Part shown: positions 43,565 to 53,628 of the stretch, piece by piece
Numbering within the stretch: the stretch's first letter is position 1
Layout: each line of letters starts with the position of its first letter
The notes under the pieces: generated by a model
The model's input: the letters and a program-made list of their open reading frames with translations, nothing else
The model's database searches: none
Told to the model about the DNA's origin: nothing
Translations under genes and position numbers: made by a program
Assembly: GCA_001411745.2 (NCBI GenBank)
Contig: LIQB01000002.1
Coordinates: 249,892 to 313,891 of the forward strand
Direction: 5' to 3'
Origin: Psychrobacter glacincola
GTDB taxonomy: Bacteria; Pseudomonadota; Gammaproteobacteria; Pseudomonadales; Moraxellaceae
Length of the DNA stretch: 64,000 bases

Positions 43565-44660
43565 ATGGAAATCAATCCGTATCAAGAACGAATCAAAGAT
43601 TTATCAGAGCGTGGGCAGGACTTGCGGAGGTATCTTTGACTTCGATGGTAAGCAAGAACGCCTAGAAGAAGTCAATTTAGAGTTAGAAAACCCCGAGCTA
43701 TGGAATGATCCAGAGCGTGCGACTAAAATTAATAAAGAAAAAAGCCAGCTTGATGGCGTCATCGATGTTGTGGTGTCGCTTGAGAGCACATTGGAAGATG
43801 CGTCTACCATGCTGGAGCTGGCGGTAGAAGCAGAGGATGAATCCTTGCTGGCGGATGTGCAAGCAGAGCTCGACAATGCGGAGAAACGCGTTGCTGATTT
43901 AGAATTCCGTCGCATGTTCAGCGGTGAGATGGATCCTAATAACTGCTACTTAGATATCCAGTCGGGTAGTGGCGGCACCGAAGCGCAGGATTGGGCGGAG
44001 ATGCTGTTGCGTATGTATACCCGCTGGGCGGAATCGCATGGTTTCAAAGTTGAGGTCATTGAGGTATCTTCTGGTAGCGTGGCTGGTATTAAATCAGCAA
44101 CGATTGAGATTAAAGGGGATTATGCTTTTGGTTGGTTACGTACCGAAATCGGCGTGCATCGCTTAGTCCGTAAATCGCCATTTGATAGCAATAACGGTCG
44201 TCATACCTCGTTTGCTGCCGTTTTTGTATCGCCTGAAATTGATGATAATATCGAGATTGACATCAATCCAGCAGATTTGCGTATTGATACTTATCGCTCA
44301 TCGGGTGCGGGTGGTCAGCATGTGAACACGACCGATTCTGCGGTACGTATCACCCACGAGCCAAGTGGCGTGGTGGTCACTTGTCAGAATGAGCGTAGCC
44401 AGCATGGGAACAAAGCGACGGCGATGAAGTTGCTGCGTGCTAAGCTTTATGAGCTTGAGATGCAAAAACGGATGGAATCTCAGCAAGCGGTCGAGGATGG
44501 CAAGTCAGACGTTGGCTGGGGCAGTCAAATTCGCTCTTATGTACTTGATGACTCGCGTATCAAAGACTTGCGTACTGGCGTTGAAACCTTTAACACTGGT
44601 GCAGTACTCGATGGCGACCTCGATCAGTTTATCGAAGCGAGTCTAAAAGCAGGATTGTAA
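43565..44660 (+). CDS. prfB: Peptide chain release factor 2, with programmed +1 frameshift
   Basis: Reads UAA and UGA stops. The gene starts at ATG 43565 with 24 codons ([20 protein letters not shown]...) up to CTT TGA C at 43634-43640. The ribosome must slip +1 at TGA to continue as [22 protein letters not shown]. An internal AGG (CGG AGG TAT CTT TGA) provides the Shine-Dalgarno-like pull, as in E. coli. The frameshifted protein has about 364 residues. Domain features: the SPF stop-recognition tripeptide in RKSPFDSNN, and the GGQ motif in [16 protein letters not shown]. Most annotation tools will either split it or begin it at the second frame (43611). Confidence 0.97.
43634..43640 (+). other. 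prfB programmed frameshift site
   Basis: CTT TGA C, the slippery codon, in-frame UGA and following C. An AGG triplet three codons upstream pairs with the 16S rRNA tail. Low RF2 favours the shift, giving autoregulation. Confidence 0.95.
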
Positions 44661-44696
44661 AATAAAATATCAACCAACACTTAATTAAGGAAAATT

Positions 44697-44981
44697 ATGC
44701 CAAGCGTTAACAGTTATTTTGATAATAAAGTCACTTCTATTGCTTTTCAAACGGCAACTAAGCCTGCAACAGTTGGCGTGATGGAAATTGGCGAGTACGA
44801 ATTTGGCACCAGCGAATTTGAAACCATGAGCGTGGTCAGTGGTGCATTGACGGTCAAATTGCCAGAAAGTGATGAGTGGCAAACCTTTAATGCGGGTGAG
44901 CAATTTACCGTTGAAGCCAATCAGAAGTTTCAAGTAAAAGTGGCAGTAGAAACGGCTTATTTATGTGTTTATGGTAAATAA
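44697..44981 (+). CDS. ppnP: Pyrimidine/purine nucleoside phosphorylase (PpnP, DUF1255)
   Basis: Phosphorolysis of ribonucleosides, as shown for E. coli PpnP (YaiE). 94 residues, single cupin fold: [76 protein letters not shown]. The [15 protein letters not shown] second cupin motif is clear. ATG 44697 has AAGGA seven bases upstream. It lies 36 bp after prfB on the same strand and is closed by a terminator at 45010. Confidence 0.93.
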   Translation: MPSVNSYFDNKVTSIAFQTATKPATVGVMEIGEYEFGTSEFETMSVVSGALTVKLPESDEWQTFNAGEQFTVEANQKFQVKVAVETAYLCVYGK

Positions 44982-45009
44982 GCATTTTTAGAGTAGTAGT
45001 CAACAGATT

Positions 45010-45041
45010 AACGCCAAGTGTTTAACGCTTGGCGTTTTTTT
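45010..45041 (+). terminator. Terminator after ppnP
   Basis: AACGCCAAG ... CTTGGCGTT, a 9-bp stem extended by a G-T wobble inside, followed by a run of Ts. Confidence 0.93.
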
Positions 45042-45089
45042 ATGATTGCATTTTGAGATAAGTTTGAGTCATAAAGTATTGGACAACCA

Positions 45090-45542
45090 TTATAAGTTCT
45101 TACGATATTGCACCATGTCTGTTTGAGTGGCGATTGCGTCATAGAGTTTGCGCGCCGTGGTGTTGCCCTCTTGTGTCGTCCAATACACACGGTTGCAGTT
45201 TTTACTATGAGCGAACTCATACACCTTTTCAATCAGTACTCGTCCTACGCCTTGTCCGCGTACCTGTTCATTGACGTATAAATCTTCTAAATAACAACAC
45301 TCAGTGGTATTCCAAGTATTGGGGTGTAGCACCACATGGGTGATACCTACTAACTTATCGTCCTGCCAAGCACCAAAACCATAAATCGGCACGTTACTAT
45401 CGAGCAAACTGTGCCACGTGTTTTGGGTGGTACTTGATGGCAGTTGAGTGTCATAAAACGTCAGGTAGCTTTGCCATAAGTTGAGCCAAACATCGTAATC
45501 GGCTTTAGATAATGCTGCTATCTTTATAGAGGTATTTTTCAT
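45090..45542 (-). CDS. GNAT family N-acetyltransferase
   Basis: 150 residues. Acetyl-CoA binding motif A is visible in LEDLYVNEQVRGQGVGRVLIEKVYEFAHSKNCNRVYWTTQEGNTTARKLYDAIA, with the Q/RxxGxG/A signature RGQGVG. The N-terminus has KIAALSKADYDVWLNLWQSYLTFY. Substrate unknown; possibly a small amine or amino acid, as is common in this subgroup. ATG 45542 starts a single gene convergent with ppnP, and the ppnP terminator may serve both. Confidence 0.9.
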   Translation of the reverse strand: MKNTSIKIAALSKADYDVWLNLWQSYLTFYDTQLPSSTTQNTWHSLLDSNVPIYGFGAWQDDKLVGITHVVLHPNTWNTTECCYLEDLYVNEQVRGQGVGRVLIEKVYEFAHSKNCNRVYWTTQEGNTTARKLYDAIATQTDMVQYRKNL

Positions 45543-45728
45543 TGTATTTTATTCAAATTAAATTAAATTGTTATCGTTGTCAAATTATGGCTTAAAAGCT
45601 CATTATTTAGAACCCTTTTAAGCATGTTTTTTTACACATCGATTACACTTTGCTCGTGGCAAATAAACAGCAAAAACCATCGCAATTCATTATGCTAAAA
45701 CAACTATTTTATCAATCGAGTATGTGTT

Positions 45729-46859
45729 ATGGCGACGCTAAATGACCAAACAACCACGCAAGATATACGCCATGATTATGAAAAACTCGCTCGCCTTGCT
45801 AATCTGCGCTATGTCAGTGATGATGAGCTTGGGTTTACGCGTAGGCGTTGGGGGCGCGGGTTTACTTATAAGGATGCCACAGGCAAAACGGTCAAAGACA
45901 AAGCCTTGCGACAGCGTTTTAATGCGCTAGTGATACCACCGATGTGGTCAGAGGTTTGGATATGCCAAGATGATAAAGGGCACTTGCAATCGACGGGGCG
46001 CGATGACAAAGCACGAAAACAGTATCTGTATCACCCTGAGTGGGATCGCGTACGTGACCAAGCCAAGTTCGATGCCATGATAGGCTTCGCTAGAGCATTG
46101 CCGAATCTACGTGAGCAAGTCGAGAAAGACTTGAAAGCCAAATCATTATCTCGTGAAAATGTCTTATCAGCAGTGGTCAAACTATTAGAAACGACATTGA
46201 TTCGTATCGGTAACAGCCGCTATGCCAAGCTCAATAAAAGCTATGGTTTGAGTACTTTACGCAGTAAGCACGTGAGCGAAACTGATAACGGACTGGCGTT
46301 TGATTTTGTCGGTAAAAGTGCCAAAGAGCATCATATTGAATTGCAAGACGAGCGTTTGATTGAGATTGTACAGGCCTGTTCTGAGCTACCTGGTTATCAG
46401 ATTTTTAAATATTTGGATGACAATGGTCACAAGCAAGTCGTCGACAGTAGCGATATCAATGACTATCTACGCATGCATACTAGCGGTCATAGTCATGACA
46501 GTGAGATGTATAGCGGTAATTTATATAGCGCAAAGGACTTTCGTACTTGGATGGCCAGTGTCCTTGCTGCCAGTTACCTGCATGATGAGCTACAAAGCGC
46601 TCAGGGCAAAGCAATTTTATCCAGTGAGGCTGAAAGCAAAGAACGTCAGCAGCTGGTCACCGATATGGTAAAAAGTGTCGCTGATGAGCTGGGAAATACG
46701 CCAACGGTGTGTCGATCTTCTTATATTAATCCTATTATTATAGAGCGCTTTTTGGCGGGGCAGTTCTTTGAACCTTATAAACAAGCGCGCGGTGGACATA
46801 CTAAACAGCATCAAAGTTGTGAAGAAAAGGCGCTGCTGGGATTTTTAAGTGGCTGCTGA
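45729..46859 (+). CDS. Type IB DNA topoisomerase
   Basis: Relaxes supercoils through a 3'-phosphotyrosine link. 376 residues, the size of bacterial/poxvirus-type TopIB. N-terminal domain: LRYVSDDELGFTRRRWGRGFTYKDATGKTVKDKALRQRFNALVIPPMW. Catalytic domain: LRSKHV (Lys/Arg region), FDFVGKSAKEHHI, NLYSAKDFRTWMASVLAA with the conserved K/R and H surroundings, and Y332 in CRSSYINPIIIERFL as nucleophile. ATG 45729 has a weak ribosome binding site. Stand-alone gene; horizontally mobile in bacteria generally, but nothing here shows recent transfer. Confidence 0.94.
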   Translation: MATLNDQTTTQDIRHDYEKLARLANLRYVSDDELGFTRRRWGRGFTYKDATGKTVKDKALRQRFNALVIPPMWSEVWICQDDKGHLQSTGRDDKARKQYLYHPEWDRVRDQAKFDAMIGFARALPNLREQVEKDLKAKSLSRENVLSAVVKLLETTLIRIGNSRYAKLNKSYGLSTLRSKHVSETDNGLAFDFVGKSAKEHHIELQDERLIEIVQACSELPGYQIFKYLDDNGHKQVVDSSDINDYLRMHTSGHSHDSEMYSGNLYSAKDFRTWMASVLAASYLHDELQSAQGKAILSSEAESKERQQLVTDMVKSVADELGNTPTVCRSSYINPIIIERFLAGQFFEPYKQARGGHTKQHQSCEEKALLGFLSGC

Positions 46860-47073
46860 GTGCTTTGAAATGAAGTTCCATCAAGAGTTTGTGATTGAAT
46901 TATAAAAATGATACGTTATGTATTGAAATAAATATTAAAATGCGTTACTAATAGAGTTTATGCACATTGACATGTGCGAACAAGCAGAAAAAACAGTTGC
47001 TAGGATATGACTATTTTTCTGCTGACAATTATCTTATTTCGCCCGTTACCTGTTATTGCTAAAGGATTAGCTT

Positions 47074-48798
47074 ATGAACACCTCTTCTACAGACCTATCA
47101 GTTGTAAATACCACTTCAAATCATACTGCACACCCGCCAATGAGCTACAGCGATTACTATCATAACTTTGATATGAACGTGCTATTAACAGAGATATTTG
47201 GCGAGCATTTAGAGGATCGCTTGAATGCTTATATGGCGTGTTGCGGTCGTCATGTGCGTGATGGTCGCGGTGATAATATTGCACTGGTGCATGAAGATAC
47301 GTCGGGCAATGTAACGCACATGAGCTTTGCTGAGCTTGATAAGGCAAGCGCACAAGTCGCCAATTTATTGTTGTCTTATGGCGTGCAAATTGGTGACCAA
47401 GTGGCAACCATGCTACCTCGCACTCCTGAGCTGCTCACCATTGTACTCGCGACTTGGCGGATCGGTGCGGTTTATCAACCGTTATTTACCGCCTTTGGCT
47501 ATGATTCGATTAAGTATCGGATGGACAAAGCCAATACCAAAGTGGTTTTTACCAATCAAGAAAATCGTGGCAAGTTTGACGACTTAGCCAAGCAAACCAA
47601 AATGGTGCTGGTTGGTAGCAAGGTAGATGCGCAAAGCTGGGGTGATGATAACTACGCTGAAAAGGTCGCAACGCAGTCGCAAACGGTAGACGCGGTTTCA
47701 TTAGATACTGATGCACCCTTTCTGCAAATGTTTACCTCGGGTACGGTTGGTAAATCAAAAGGCGTTAGTGTGCCGCTAAGTGCGCTCTCAGCGTTTTATC
47801 TCTACATGCGCTATGCGATTGACTTGCGAGCAGATGATAATTACTGGAACATGGCAGATCCAGGCTGGGCATACGGTCTTTATTATGCGATTACAGGACC
47901 TTTGTTATTAGGGGTAACAACGTATTTTAATGAAGCGGGCTTTGATGCACAAAATACTCGCGATTTTATGGTCCGTCATAAGATTAGTAATTTGGCGTCC
48001 TCACCGACAGCGTTTCGTATGATGAAATCGAGTGGCGTGTTTGAAGCTGCTCACAATGACAATAATAACGATAGTGAGGCTAAATTATCACTGCGCTGTG
48101 CCAATTCAGCAGGCGAGACCTTAAATACCGAAGTGGTCAATTGGGTTGAAACCTATTTAAACTGTAAAGTCTGCGATCAGTATGGGCAAACAGAAACTGG
48201 CATGACTTGCTGTGAGCACCATGCATTAGCACATAAATGTCCGGTTGGCTCGATGGGCATGGCGCTACCGGGGCACACATTGGTAGTGTTAGATGATGAC
48301 ATGAATATATTAGCTGATGGCGAACAAGGACAGCTTGCCGTAGTGGTCAGTCAATCGCCCGCGTTTTATTTCCGCGGCTATAGCTGGAACGAAAAAGACG
48401 CTTTCGCTGATGATTACTATTTAACAGGCGACGTAGTTGAGCGTCACAGTGATGGCAGCTATTGGTTTTCAGGGCGTGATGATGACATTATTATCACCGC
48501 AGGTTACCGCGTTGGACCAACCGATGTCGAAAACACCGTGCTGGAGCATGAGGCAGTCGCAGAGTCAGCGGCAGTTGGCGTGCCAGACGAAGTGCGTGGT
48601 CATACCATTAAGTCGTATGTGGTGCTAAAAGACGGTATCGAAGGCACAGACGAGATTGCCAAAGAGATTCAAGATTTGGTACGCAAGCGTCTGTCAACTC
48701 ACGCTTATCCACGTGAGGTTGAGTTTGTGCAAGAGTTGCCAAAAACCCCAAGTGGTAAAATTCAGCGCTTTTTGCTGCGCAGTTTATCTGCGGCTTAA
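47074..48798 (+). CDS. AMP-binding acyl-CoA synthetase
   Basis: Activates a carboxylic acid to acyl-CoA through an acyl-AMP. 574 residues. Adenylation motifs: FTSGTVGKSKGVSVP (P-loop), DQYGQTETGMTCCEHHA, YYLTGDVVERHSDGSYWFSGRDDDIIITAGYRVGPTDVENT, and the C-terminal catalytic Lys in TPSGKIQRFLLR. The long N-terminal part has YHNFDMNVLLTEIFG. The acid is probably a medium or branched fatty acid by similarity to the acetyl/medium-chain group, but the sequence does not prove it. ATG 47074 is behind AAAGGA. It is followed 87 bp later by a SDR gene that likely acts on its products. Confidence 0.9.
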   Translation: MNTSSTDLSVVNTTSNHTAHPPMSYSDYYHNFDMNVLLTEIFGEHLEDRLNAYMACCGRHVRDGRGDNIALVHEDTSGNVTHMSFAELDKASAQVANLLLSYGVQIGDQVATMLPRTPELLTIVLATWRIGAVYQPLFTAFGYDSIKYRMDKANTKVVFTNQENRGKFDDLAKQTKMVLVGSKVDAQSWGDDNYAEKVATQSQTVDAVSLDTDAPFLQMFTSGTVGKSKGVSVPLSALSAFYLYMRYAIDLRADDNYWNMADPGWAYGLYYAITGPLLLGVTTYFNEAGFDAQNTRDFMVRHKISNLASSPTAFRMMKSSGVFEAAHNDNNNDSEAKLSLRCANSAGETLNTEVVNWVETYLNCKVCDQYGQTETGMTCCEHHALAHKCPVGSMGMALPGHTLVVLDDDMNILADGEQGQLAVVVSQSPAFYFRGYSWNEKDAFADDYYLTGDVVERHSDGSYWFSGRDDDIIITAGYRVGPTDVENTVLEHEAVAESAAVGVPDEVRGHTIKSYVVLKDGIEGTDEIAKEIQDLVRKRLSTHAYPREVEFVQELPKTPSGKIQRFLLRSLSAA

Positions 48799-48885
48799 TG
48801 AAGCAATGCACTCATATCGTCAGGTTAAGATAAAAATCGATGACTGATAAAAATAACAGTAAAAATATTAATAAAAGGAATAATT

Positions 48886-49677
48886 ATGCACATTGAACAA
48901 CAGAGCTTTTTGGTCACAGGCGGTGCATCAGGTTTGGGAGAGGCAGTGGTTCGCGCTATTGTCAAGCAAGGCGGTAACGTCGTCATCGCAGATCTGAATG
49001 AATCAGCAGGGCAAGCACTGGTAGACGAGCTAGGTGACAATGCGCGTTTTACACGCTGTGATGTGACCAGTAGTGATGAGGTACAAGCGGCTGTGGATAC
49101 GGCTGAAAAAGAATTTGGCGGCTTACAAGGATCTATCAACTGTGCGGGCATTGCCGTTGTGCAAAAGCTGCTGGACCGTGATAACAACCCAGCGGATCTC
49201 GATGCTTTTAGTCGTGGCGTCAATATTAATCTTGTCGGTTCTTTTAATGTCGCGCGTCTGGTCGCAGCCAGTATTGCAAAGCGTGTAGCAAATGCTAATA
49301 CCGCAGACAGCTCTGTAGAGAAGAACGCTGATAATGGCGTCATTATTAATACGGCTTCTATCGCAGCTTTTGATGGGCAAGTAGGGCAAGCAAGCTATTC
49401 GTCGTCTAAAGCAGGTGTCGTCGGTCTGACTTTACCGCTAGCACGTGAGCTGGCACGTCATGGTATTCGCGTGATGACTATCGCGCCGGGCGTCTTTGCC
49501 ACACCGATGATGGAGACCATTCCTGAAAAAGCGCGCGAACAACTAGAGGCGGGCGTACCTTATCCTAAGCGTCTGGGTAATCCCAATGAGTTTGCCAAGT
49601 TGGTCATGCATATCATTGATAATGCCTATCTCAATGGAGAAGTCATTCGCTTAGATGGTGCAATTCGTATGGTGTAA
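48886..49677 (+). CDS. SDR family 3-hydroxyacyl-CoA dehydrogenase (HSD10-like)
   Basis: 263 residues. NAD-binding TGGASGLGEAVV at 11-22, NCAG-like INCAGIA at 84-90, catalytic Y171-SSS-K175 in QASYSSSKAGVVGLTLPLAREL, and IAPGVFATPMM. The Cys/Val-rich start HIEQQSFLVTGG and the end EVIRLDGAIRM match type II 3-hydroxyacyl-CoA dehydrogenases. An insert of about 15 polar residues (NANTADSSVEKNADN, about 136-150) is unusual in length. The likely step is oxidation of a 3-hydroxyacyl-CoA, in line with the acyl-CoA synthetase just upstream. ATG 48886 is behind AAAAGGA. Confidence 0.93.
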   Translation: MHIEQQSFLVTGGASGLGEAVVRAIVKQGGNVVIADLNESAGQALVDELGDNARFTRCDVTSSDEVQAAVDTAEKEFGGLQGSINCAGIAVVQKLLDRDNNPADLDAFSRGVNINLVGSFNVARLVAASIAKRVANANTADSSVEKNADNGVIINTASIAAFDGQVGQASYSSSKAGVVGLTLPLARELARHGIRVMTIAPGVFATPMMETIPEKAREQLEAGVPYPKRLGNPNEFAKLVMHIIDNAYLNGEVIRLDGAIRMV

Positions 49678-49820
49678 TGCTATTAACGAAGTTTTTATGT
49701 TCAAAAGACCCTAATGTTATCCATGAAATTTTCACAAAAACTGGCATAGTGCTTTGGTAAGTTAATAGCGTGGTATGTTGCCATTTCACTTTCTAACGCT
49801 AAACGGAGTTATTAAAGCCT

Positions 49821-50411
49821 ATGTCATTTCTTTCTCTACATTTTAGTAAAAAGCCGCGTCGATTGTTCGTTGTGATAGGACTGGGACTGACCACCATTAT
49901 GAGCACCAGTGCGATAGGGTATGTCAAAACAACCTCCTTGGATGCAAAAATTACAGGCAATAATGGTCAGCCTATTTCTAGTACGGTGGTTATCGATAAA
50001 GTTTTTGTCGATAAATCCGATCGTATTTTGCAGCTATTGAGTGGTGATAAAGTCATTAAGTCTTATCGTATTGCGCTAGGGGATAGTCCGGTTGGTCATA
50101 AACAGCAGCAAGGCGATGAGCGCACACCCGTGGGGGCGTACATCTTAGATTATAAGAATGAGAACTCTATTGCCCATCGCTCCATCCATATAAGCTACCC
50201 CAATGCTGCGGACAAAGCTCGGGCACGATCACGCGGCGTCCATCCTGGTGGCGATATTATGATTCATGGGCAGATGAACGGCTTCGGTCATCTAGCGTGG
50301 ATTAACCAACAACGTGATTGGACCGATGGTTGCATTGCGGTCACTGATAATGAGATGGATGAGATTATGGCGGCAGTTAAGGTTGGTACAGCGATAGAAA
50401 TTGTAGAGTGA
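49821..50411 (+). CDS. L,D-transpeptidase family protein (YkuD domain)
   Basis: A periplasmic cell-wall cross-linking or peptidoglycan-lipoprotein linking enzyme. 196 residues. The N-terminus has a basic stretch and membrane segment (KKPRRLFVVIGLGLTTIMSTSAIGY). The YkuD catalytic segment is HPGGDIMIHGQMNG, then DWTDGCIAVTDNEMDEI with C171 as nucleophile. The usual SxGC reads TDGC here, as in the YafK subgroup. ATG 49821 has GGAG upstream at about 12 bases. Its target cannot be told. Confidence 0.9.
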   Translation: MSFLSLHFSKKPRRLFVVIGLGLTTIMSTSAIGYVKTTSLDAKITGNNGQPISSTVVIDKVFVDKSDRILQLLSGDKVIKSYRIALGDSPVGHKQQQGDERTPVGAYILDYKNENSIAHRSIHISYPNAADKARARSRGVHPGGDIMIHGQMNGFGHLAWINQQRDWTDGCIAVTDNEMDEIMAAVKVGTAIEIVE

Positions 50412-50841
50412 GCGTTATGTTAATGCTGACTATCGTGTAGTAAATTTCTAGCAGTTACAGCGCATTAAAATCTTTGCTATAGTTGTCTCTTGCTTGCCTT
50501 TCATTGTTGAGCAAGCCTCTCTTTTAGTTTTTTTATTTATCCTCTTGAAATACTCTCTTAGTGTGCCTATTGATAGTTTGTGATAATATCATTGCTATGG
50601 GTAAGGTTTTTACCTATATAAAATCTTACTATTTTTCAGTATTTACTAATAAGTCATAGATATTTATTGACAACTTGCACAAGTAGGTTGAAATCTTGTA
50701 TGTTATACCCTATATATATAACAACTAACGGTGATTGAAGCACGATAAAATTGACGATAAGCGCTATGTTTAAATGCTGCGCGTTCGGTATTTTATGTTG
50801 CATCCACTGACTGATAATACTAATTATAAAAGGACACAATT
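50412..50841. promoter_or_regulatory. 430-bp leader region upstream of clpB
   Basis: Contains a weak hairpin GCTTGC/GCAAGC (50492-50516) followed by a T-rich stretch that may end the L,D-transpeptidase transcript, a sigma-32-like promoter (50687-50716), and a 5-2-5 palindrome ACTTG-CA-CAAGT just upstream of it. Another imperfect hairpin, GGTAA/TTACC, is near 50600. No gene seen. Confidence 0.5.
50687..50716 (+). promoter_or_regulatory. Sigma-32-like heat-shock promoter of clpB
   Basis: GTTGAAA (50687-50693), 14 bases, then CCCTATATA (50708-50716). This matches the RpoH consensus CTTGAAA / N13-15 / CCCCATNT fairly well. It lies 126 bp before the clpB ATG, which is expected for a heat-shock chaperone. 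Confidence 0.6.
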
Positions 50842-53439
50842 ATGAGGTTCGAAAAATTTACCCAGAAACTACAATCAGCCATTCAAGAAGCACAGAGCCT
50901 AGCATTGGGGCGTGACCATACAGGTATTGATCCTGTGCATCTGCTTGCAGTATTGCTACAGGATGAGTCTAATTTATCTATCTGCCAACAAGCAGGCGCG
51001 TCTATCCCTGCGCTAAAGAATGGTGTGGCAAAGGCGCTCGACAATCAAGCAACGATTAGTGAGCCAACAGGCGATGTGAATTTAAACCCAAATTCGGTTA
51101 AAATTTTGAACTTGGCAGACCGTCAAGCGCAAAAAGAAGGCGATGATTTTATTGCCACTGAATGGGTGATGTTGGCGCTCGCTGAGCAAGGCGAAACCAA
51201 AAAGATATTTGAGAGTGCAGGCGTAACAGCGAGTAAATTAAAAACAGTCATTGAGCAATTGCGAGGTGATGATACCGTGAATAATCAAAATGCTGAAGAT
51301 CAACGTGATGCGTTGAATAAATATACCATCAATCTGACTGAGCAGGCGGAACTTGGTAAGCTTGACCCTGTGATTGGTCGCGATGAAGAGATTCGTCGTA
51401 CCATTCAAGTACTGTCGCGTCGTACCAAAAATAACCCAGTATTGATTGGTGAACCAGGTGTTGGTAAAACGGCTATCATTGAAGGTTTGGCACAAAAAAT
51501 CATCAATGGTGACGTACCAGAAGGACTACGCCGCAAAGAAGTGTTGTCGTTAGATTTGGGCTCATTGATTGCGGGTGCAAAATTCCGTGGTGAGTTTGAA
51601 GAGCGACTCAAAGCGGTACTTAGCGATTTATCAAAGCAAGAAGGCAATGTCATCTTATTTATCGATGAGTTGCATACTTTAGTAGGTGCTGGTAAAGCCG
51701 ATGGTGCGATGGATGCCGGTAATATGCTAAAGCCTGCGCTTGCGCGTGGTGAGCTACACTGTGTCGGTGCGACAACTCTCGATGAGTATCGCCAGTACAT
51801 CGAAAAAGATGCGGCTCTTGAGCGTCGTTTTCAAAAGGTACTGGTCGATGAGCCAACGGTCGAAGACACCATTGCGATTTTGCGTGGTCTAAAAGAGCGT
51901 TATGAGCTGCATCACGGTGTTGATATCCAAGACAGCGCGATTATTGCTGCTGCGCGGATGAGCCATCGTTATATTACCGATCGCAAACTGCCAGATAAAG
52001 CGATTGACTTGATTGATGAAGCGGCTAGTCGTTTACGTATGGAGATGGACAGCAAGCCTGAAGCCTTAGGTAAGCTTGATAGTCGCTTGATTCAGTTGAA
52101 AATGCAGCGCGAAGTGCTCAAAAATGAAGAAGACGCTGGTGCGCAAGCCGAGCGTAAAGTGCTTGATGCACAAATTGAAGAGCTAGAAAAAGAGTACGCT
52201 GACCTTAATGAGATTTGGCAAGCAGAAAAAGCCTTGGTCAAAGGCAGTCAGCAGCTAAAAGATGAGCTGGATAAAGCGCGTATCGCCTATGACAAAGCCA
52301 GTCGTGAAGGTGATTACGAGACCATGAGTAAGCTGCAGTATGAAACGATTCCGCAGCTTGAGCGCCGCATTACTGAGTCTGACTTGGCAGAACAAAAAGA
52401 GCAGACAGGCGAAGGTAGTGGTGTAAAACTGCTACGTAATAAAGTCACGGATAATGAAATTGCCGAAGTCGTAGCGGCAGCAACAGGTATTCCTGTGAGT
52501 AAAATGATGCAAGGCGAGCGTGACAAGATGATAGCGATGGAAGAAAAGCTCCATGAACGCGTCATCGGTCAAGATGAAGCAGTCGAAGCGGTAGCCAATG
52601 CGGTACGCCGTAGCCGTGCTGGTTTGTCTGATCCGAATCGCCCTTCAGGTTCGTTCTTATTCTTAGGACCAACGGGTGTCGGTAAGACTGAGTTGACCAA
52701 GTCACTAGCGAACTTCTTATTCGACTCTGAAGATGCGATTGTTCGTATCGACATGAGTGAGTATATGGAGAAGCACAGTGTCAGTCGTTTGGTGGGTGCG
52801 CCTCCAGGTTATGTGGGCTACGAAGAAGGTGGTGCATTAACGGAAGCGGTACGCCGTAAGCCTTATAGTGTGATTTTGTTTGATGAAGTTGAAAAAGCGC
52901 ACCCTGATGTGTTCAATATCTTGCTACAAGTATTGGACGATGGTCGCTTAACGGACTCACAGGGTCGCGTGGTGGACTTCAAAAACACGGTCATCATTAT
53001 GACCAGTAACTTGGGTTCGCACAAAATCCAAGAGATGGTCGGTGAAAGTTACGAAGACATCAAAGCTGAGGTGATGGAATCAGTTGGGCAGCATTTCCGC
53101 CCAGAGTTTGTCAACCGTATCGACGAGATTGTGGTATTCCATCCGCTCGGTATGTCGCAGATGTCAGGTATTGCTGCGATTCAGTTGGATCGCTTGCGCC
53201 AGCGTTTGCATGAGCGTGAGATGGATATCGAGCTATCAGCTGATGCGATGAACAAACTGGTTGCGATTGGTTATGATCCTGTCTATGGCGCACGCCCACT
53301 AAAACGTGCGATCCAACAGGAAATTGAAAACCCATTGTCATTGAAGCTATTGGCTGGTGATTTTGGCGCAGGAGATATCATCAAAGTCGATGTCGGCGCG
53401 GATGATAAGTTGGTGTTTGAGAAACGTAGCATGAATTAA
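50842..53439 (+). CDS. clpB: ATP-dependent disaggregase ClpB
   Basis: Hsp100 chaperone that pulls proteins out of aggregates with DnaK. 865 residues. N-domain ([21 protein letters not shown]), first AAA+ module with Walker A GEPGVGKT and Walker [16 protein letters not shown], a coiled-coil middle domain (about 400-520) with [21 protein letters not shown] and [32 protein letters not shown], then the second AAA+ module with [12 protein letters not shown] and [14 protein letters not shown]. The C-terminal D2 arm has [23 protein letters not shown] ([19 protein letters not shown]). ATG 50842 is behind AAAGGA. Terminator at 53474. Confidence 0.98.
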   Translation: MRFEKFTQKLQSAIQEAQSLALGRDHTGIDPVHLLAVLLQDESNLSICQQAGASIPALKNGVAKALDNQATISEPTGDVNLNPNSVKILNLADRQAQKEGDDFIATEWVMLALAEQGETKKIFESAGVTASKLKTVIEQLRGDDTVNNQNAEDQRDALNKYTINLTEQAELGKLDPVIGRDEEIRRTIQVLSRRTKNNPVLIGEPGVGKTAIIEGLAQKIINGDVPEGLRRKEVLSLDLGSLIAGAKFRGEFEERLKAVLSDLSKQEGNVILFIDELHTLVGAGKADGAMDAGNMLKPALARGELHCVGATTLDEYRQYIEKDAALERRFQKVLVDEPTVEDTIAILRGLKERYELHHGVDIQDSAIIAAARMSHRYITDRKLPDKAIDLIDEAASRLRMEMDSKPEALGKLDSRLIQLKMQREVLKNEEDAGAQAERKVLDAQIEELEKEYADLNEIWQAEKALVKGSQQLKDELDKARIAYDKASREGDYETMSKLQYETIPQLERRITESDLAEQKEQTGEGSGVKLLRNKVTDNEIAEVVAAATGIPVSKMMQGERDKMIAMEEKLHERVIGQDEAVEAVANAVRRSRAGLSDPNRPSGSFLFLGPTGVGKTELTKSLANFLFDSEDAIVRIDMSEYMEKHSVSRLVGAPPGYVGYEEGGALTEAVRRKPYSVILFDEVEKAHPDVFNILLQVLDDGRLTDSQGRVVDFKNTVIIMTSNLGSHKIQEMVGESYEDIKAEVMESVGQHFRPEFVNRIDEIVVFHPLGMSQMSGIAAIQLDRLRQRLHEREMDIELSADAMNKLVAIGYDPVYGARPLKRAIQQEIENPLSLKLLAGDFGAGDIIKVDVGADDKLVFEKRSMN

Positions 53440-53473
53440 TATCTAACCCTAACTGACCGTGGTTTAAAACCAA

Positions 53474-53519
53474 CCTCTTACTTGTCTATTTTTTCTACAG
53501 GCAGGTAAGGGGTTTTTTT
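53474..53519 (+). terminator. Terminator after clpB
   Basis: CCTCTTAC-TTGTCT ... AGGCAG-GTAAGGGG, a 14-bp stem with several G-T pairs, then seven T. It starts 35 bp after the stop. Confidence 0.92.
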
Positions 53520-53569
53520 GTGCGCTATTATTATTTACGGTTTGAGTGCTTTGACTATGTTATAAATAA

Positions 53570-53594
53570 ACTAAGCACTAAAAACTAAGCACTA
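53570..53594. repeat. Two 11-bp direct repeats before the PQQ dehydrogenase
   Basis: ACTAAGCACTA stands at 53570-53580 and 53584-53594. Short duplication or regulator site about 40 bp before the ATG. Confidence 0.5.
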
Positions 53595-53628
53595 GGAATA
53601 AGACATCAACAGTTACGGAGACGACAAA

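Noticed and set aside
43611..44660. prfB beginning in the second frame
   Set aside because: The +1 frameshift signal and the conserved N-terminus upstream show the real start at 43565.
48825..49343. 172-codon frame opposite the SDR gene
   Set aside because: Ser/Thr-rich shadow of the SDR reading frame on the other strand.
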